DNA of 9,482 bases from Phycisphaerales bacterium (GTDB lineage: Bacteria > Planctomycetota > Phycisphaerae > Tepidisphaerales > Tepidisphaeraceae), in assembly GCA_028288905.1 (NCBI GenBank), contig JAQGHJ010000060.1:1-9482 (forward strand). The letters are read 5' to 3'. How positions within the stretch are numbered: the stretch's first letter is position 1; every line of letters begins with the position of its first letter. The translations under genes and the position numbers were made by a program. Of this stretch, positions 6,190 to 9,482 are shown piece after piece. A model generated the notes under the pieces. The model searched no databases and was not told the origin of the DNA. It saw only the letters and a program-made list of their open reading frames with translations.

Positions 6190-6250
6190 GCCAGCCCCCA
6201 ACGGAGGCCAGTCAGGCGTGTCTGCCTTTTAATCGTTGGGCGGGGCTGGC
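6190..6250 (+). promoter_or_regulatory. Long leader hairpin just upstream of sucA
   Basis: GCCAGCCCC (6190-6198) pairs with GGGGCTGGC (6242-6250). CAACG (6199-6203) continues the stem with CGTTG (6234-6238) after a three-base bulge, giving 14 pairs. The 30-base loop itself contains AGGC/GCCT (6213-6216/6223-6226) followed by T's, which is terminator-like. The stem ends 30 bases before the GTG of sucA. It could be an attenuator-like leader or an mRNA-stability element; the regulatory role is inferred only from position and shape. Confidence 0.45.
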
Positions 6251-6280
6251 AAGATGGCGATCCGCTAAAGAGCCGGGACG

Positions 6281-9200
6281 GTGCCGGACCCCGCCGCGAC
6301 GGCGGCTCCGGACGGCCTCCCGATGGAGCGCAACTCGATGGACGGTTTAGATTTCGTCACCCGCGTCAATCCGGAATACGTTGACCGACTGTACGAGCAA
6401 TACCAGCGGGATCCCCGCTCGGTCGACGAGGCTTGGCAGCAGACGTTCGCCGGCATGGACGGCGGTGCGACCCACCACGCTGGCGGCAGCGTCGGGTCCA
6501 ACGGCTCGGGCTACACCACCACCCTTCCCCTGGCCGCCCCGGCGACCGGCCCGAACGCGGCCTCGCTGTCGAGCGCGGTGCCGAACGATGGCGACCTGCG
6601 GATCGCGTCGGAACTGTCGGTTTACGAGCCGCTCCCGGCCGGCGGCGTGACCGGGCTGCCGCCGCTGACGCTCGGCGTCCACAAGCTAGTCCACTCGTAC
6701 CGCGAGCTCGGGCACCTCGTCAGCAACCTCGACCCGCTCGGGCACAACCGCCGGACCCACCCGCTGCTCGACCTGTCGCAGTTCAACATGACCGAGGCCG
6801 ACCTGGCCCGCACCGTCGGGTCCGGCGGCTTCCTCGGTCCGATCGACGGCACCCTCGGCGACCTGATCGGTAAGCTCCAGGCGACCTACTGCCGCCAGCT
6901 CGGCGTCGAGTTCCAGAACATCCAGGACAAGGCCCAGCGGGAGTGGCTGGCCCAGCAGATGGAGCCGGTGCTCAACCGCCCGGCGATGACCCCGGCCCAG
7001 CTCAAGGCCGTCCTGTTTCAACTCGTGGCCTCTGAGGAGTTCGAGCGATTCCTGCGGCTGCGGTTCGCCGGCATGAAGACGTTCAGCCTGGAGGGGGCCG
7101 AGGCCCTCATCCCGCTGATGAACGTGCTCGTCGACGAGGGGGCGGCACTCGGCGTGGCCGAGGTGTGCGTCGGCATGCCGCACCGCGGCCGCCTCAGCGT
7201 GCTCGCCCACGTGCTGAACAAGCCGTACGAGGTGATCTTCAGCGAGTTCAAGTACACGAACGTGCAGCAGGCGTGGGAGGGGGACGGCGACGTCAAGTAC
7301 CACCTCGGCTACGCCAACGACCGCCGGACGGCCAACGACCACGCGGTACACCTCAGCCTCAGCCCGAACCCGAGCCACCTCGAACTGGTCAACCCGGTCG
7401 TCGAGGGGATCGTCCGGTGCAAGCAGAAGATCCGCGGGGACAAGGACCACTCGAAGGTCGTGCCGATCCTGCTGCACGGGGACGCGGCCTTCACGGGTCA
7501 GGGCGTGGTGTTCGAGACGCTGAACCTGTCCGAGCTCCCGTTCTGGCGGACCGGCGGCACGATCCACGTGATCGTGAACAACCAGATCGGGTTCACGACC
7601 CCGCCGAGCGAGGGCCGGTTCACGCCGTACCCGACCGACGTGGCGAAGATGATCCAGGCCCCGATCTTCCACGTGAACGGGGACGACCCCGAGGCCGTGG
7701 TGTGGGCGGCGAAGCTGGCGATCGGGTTCCGGCAGCGGTTCAAGTGCGACGTGTTCATCGACCTGTGGTGCTACCGGCGGTTCGGGCACAACGAGCAGGA
7801 CGAGCCGATGTTCACCCAGCCGCGGATGTACCGCCAGATCAAGGCGCTGCGGACGACCCGGGAGCTGTTCAGCGACCGGCTGGTGGCCGAGGGCGTGCTG
7901 GACCAGCCGGCCCTGGACCAGATGCGGCAGGTGGCGAAGGAACGGCTGGAGACGGCGCTGAAGGCGTCGGAGGAGACCCGCCCCCGCCCGAAGACGGCCG
8001 CGTTCAACCCGCTGTGGAAGAACATGGTCCGCATCCCGACCGACTGGTCGGCCGTGACGAACGTCTCGCGTGACACGCTGCTGAAGGTGGCCGAGGGCGT
8101 CAACCGCTTCCCGCAGGGGTTCACCCCGCACGCGAAGCTCGCCGACCTGTACAGGAAGCGGCTGGACGCGGTGAAGCGGGGCGGCGGCGTCGACTGGGGC
8201 TGCGGCGAGATGCTCGCCATGGGCAGCCTGCTGCTGGAGGGCACGCCGATCCGGTTCACCGGGCAAGACGTGCAGCGCGGCACGTTCAGCCACCGCCAGG
8301 CCGTGCTGATGGACCAGGAGACCGGCGAACCGCACACGCCGCTGAACTTCCTGGCCCCGGCCGCGGCGGACGGCAAGGCCCCCCAGCAGGCGAACCTGAC
8401 GATCCAGAACTCGATGCTCAGCGAGATGGCCGTGCTCGGGTTCGAGTACGGGTTCGCGTCGGCCGACCCGCGCAATCTCGTCGTCTGGGAAGCGCAGTTC
8501 GGCGATTTCGTTAACGGGGCCCAGCCGATCATCGACCAGTTCTTGGCCGCGTCCGAGAGCAAGTGGCAGCTGATGAACGGGCTGGTCCTGATGCTCCCGC
8601 ACGGGTACGAGGGGCAGGGCCCGGAGCACAGCAACGCGTACGTCGAGCGGTGGCTCAGCCTGTGCGCCGAGAACAACATCCAGGTGTGCCAGGTGTCGAC
8701 GCCGGCCCAGGTGTTCCACGCCCTGCGGCGGCAGATCCACCGCCCGTTCCGCAAGCCGCTCATCCTGCTGCAGCCCAAGAGCCTGCTCCGGCAGGACGTG
8801 GCCACCTCCAAGGTCGAGGAGTTCACGGACGGGCAGATGCAGCTCGTGATCGACGACCCGGCGGGCCCGGACCGGGAGAAGGTCCGGCGGGTCCTGTTCT
8901 GCACGGGCAAGGTGTTCTACACGCTGGCGGCCGCCCGCGACGCGGCCGGGCTGAAGGACCAGGCAATCGTCCGGGTCGAGCAGCTGTACCCGTTCCCGAA
9001 GAAGGAAGTGCAGGCGGTGCTGGCCAAGTACCGCAACGCCCGGGACGTGACTTGGGTGCAGGACGAGCCGAAAAACCGTGGGGCGTGGACGTTCGTAGAG
9101 CCGCGGCTGCTGGAGCTGCTGCCGGACCCGGTGACGCTGCACTACGTCGGCCGGGACGAGGCGGCCAGCCCCGCGACGGGGTCGACGAAGACGCACAAGG

Positions 9201-9385
9201 CCGAGGAGGCCGAGCTGGTCCAGCAGGCCCTGGAGATCCCGCCGAAGCCGACGGTTGCGGCCGGCGCGGCCGTTACCGCGAACGGGAACGGGACGGCCGG
9301 CGGAAACGGGGCCGCCGCGACCCCGCCGCCGCCGGCCCGGGTACAGGTGTCGGCCAGCAGCCCGGTCCCGCAGCAGCTGATGTGA
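6281..9385 (+). CDS. sucA: 2-oxoglutarate dehydrogenase E1 component (thiamine diphosphate-dependent)
   Basis: SucA decarboxylates 2-oxoglutarate with thiamine diphosphate and transfers the succinyl unit to the lipoyl group of E2 (SucB) in the TCA cycle, in the cytoplasm. The protein is 1034 residues. Residues 31-60 match the E1 N-terminal E2-contact domain (EYVDRLYEQYQRDPRSVDEA). Catalytic motifs follow: MPHRGR (299-304), DVKYHLGY (337-344), NPSHLELVNPV (363-373), the cofactor motif HGDAA...NNQ (399-435), then FGHNEQDEP (501-509). The second half has GTFSHR (667-672), WEAQFGDFVNGAQ (736-748) and LPHGYEGQGPEH (772-783). The active-site histidines known from E. coli SucA (His260, His298) correspond to His301 and His341. 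The start is uncertain. GTG 6281 is the earliest, with an in-frame stop at 6266; ATG 6338 has GGAG nine bases upstream and fits the family N-terminus better. Residues about 988-1034 are a low-complexity Ala/Gly/Asn/Pro extension absent from E. coli SucA. No sucB is visible downstream before the window ends. Confidence 0.97.
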   Translation: MPDPAATAAPDGLPMERNSMDGLDFVTRVNPEYVDRLYEQYQRDPRSVDEAWQQTFAGMDGGATHHAGGSVGSNGSGYTTTLPLAAPATGPNAASLSSAVPNDGDLRIASELSVYEPLPAGGVTGLPPLTLGVHKLVHSYRELGHLVSNLDPLGHNRRTHPLLDLSQFNMTEADLARTVGSGGFLGPIDGTLGDLIGKLQATYCRQLGVEFQNIQDKAQREWLAQQMEPVLNRPAMTPAQLKAVLFQLVASEEFERFLRLRFAGMKTFSLEGAEALIPLMNVLVDEGAALGVAEVCVGMPHRGRLSVLAHVLNKPYEVIFSEFKYTNVQQAWEGDGDVKYHLGYANDRRTANDHAVHLSLSPNPSHLELVNPVVEGIVRCKQKIRGDKDHSKVVPILLHGDAAFTGQGVVFETLNLSELPFWRTGGTIHVIVNNQIGFTTPPSEGRFTPYPTDVAKMIQAPIFHVNGDDPEAVVWAAKLAIGFRQRFKCDVFIDLWCYRRFGHNEQDEPMFTQPRMYRQIKALRTTRELFSDRLVAEGVLDQPALDQMRQVAKERLETALKASEETRPRPKTAAFNPLWKNMVRIPTDWSAVTNVSRDTLLKVAEGVNRFPQGFTPHAKLADLYRKRLDAVKRGGGVDWGCGEMLAMGSLLLEGTPIRFTGQDVQRGTFSHRQAVLMDQETGEPHTPLNFLAPAAADGKAPQQANLTIQNSMLSEMAVLGFEYGFASADPRNLVVWEAQFGDFVNGAQPIIDQFLAASESKWQLMNGLVLMLPHGYEGQGPEHSNAYVERWLSLCAENNIQVCQVSTPAQVFHALRRQIHRPFRKPLILLQPKSLLRQDVATSKVEEFTDGQMQLVIDDPAGPDREKVRRVLFCTGKVFYTLAAARDAAGLKDQAIVRVEQLYPFPKKEVQAVLAKYRNARDVTWVQDEPKNRGAWTFVEPRLLELLPDPVTLHYVGRDEAASPATGSTKTHKAEEAELVQQALEIPPKPTVAAGAAVTANGNGTAGGNGAAATPPPPARVQVSASSPVPQQLM

Positions 9386-9482
9386 ACGTGCGTCGGGCGC
9401 GCTTCCGCTCGGCTAGAGCCCGCCCGCTCGGCGGAACCCGGGGCGATGAGCCTCAACGACCGAACAAGCCGCGGGCGCAACA
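9386..9482. other. Tail after sucA, no gene identified
   Basis: The 97 bases after the sucA stop contain TTCCGC (9403-9408) complementary to GCGGAA (9431-9436), a weak hairpin with a 22-base loop and no T-run. An ATG at 9446 opens a frame to the window edge (MSLNDRTSRGRN), but there is too little to judge it and no Shine-Dalgarno. Whether sucB follows cannot be decided here. Confidence 0.4.

Noticed and set aside
6686..9196. 836-codon open frame on the minus strand opposite sucA
   Set aside because: It lies wholly antisense to a textbook sucA, is Arg/Leu/Val/His-rich with no domain, and is the usual codon-shadow of a GC-rich gene.

Overview
The window looks like chromosomal DNA of a Gemmataceae-type planctomycete. 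It is GC-rich throughout its genes. One gene is a 'PVC-type' secreted dehydrogenase, a family expanded in Planctomycetes and Verrucomicrobia. A second gene ends in a module resembling the DUF1559 pseudopilin-like proteins that are abundant in planctomycetes. The taxonomic call is inferred from these families; no rRNA gene is present to confirm it.

Layout. (1) 1-1976, minus strand: N-terminal 658 residues of a secreted PVC-type membrane-bound dehydrogenase-domain protein with HEAT-like repeats. Its 3' end lies beyond base 1. (2) 2146-4377, minus strand: a 743-residue exported protein with a large uncharacterised extracytoplasmic part and a pseudopilin-like C-terminal tail. It lies 169 bp upstream of gene 1 on the same strand, so co-transcription is possible. 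(3) 4378-5107: about 730 bp with no convincing gene but several strong inverted repeats, including a perfect 18-bp stem at 4852-4894. (4) 5108-5440, minus strand: a 110-residue KGG-repeat general-stress protein with a clear ribosome-binding site. (5) 5441-6280: about 840 bp with no convincing gene. The first half is unusually AT-rich for this DNA and contains many complementary segments, so it is a candidate structured RNA. The second half is a run of inverted repeats leading up to sucA. (6) 6281-9385, plus strand: complete sucA, the E1 subunit of 2-oxoglutarate dehydrogenase, with a low-complexity C-terminal extension. (7) 9386-9482: short tail; no following gene can be identified.

How the genes relate. 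sucA is core TCA-cycle metabolism: E1 decarboxylates 2-oxoglutarate and passes the succinyl group to the lipoyl domain of E2. The two left-hand genes encode exported proteins typical of planctomycete cell-envelope biology. The KGG protein is a small cytoplasmic stress-type protein. I see no defence system, CRISPR array, transposase or phage gene. The least explained parts are the two non-coding stretches flanking the KGG gene, especially 5555-5830 and the sucA leader at 5926-6250.
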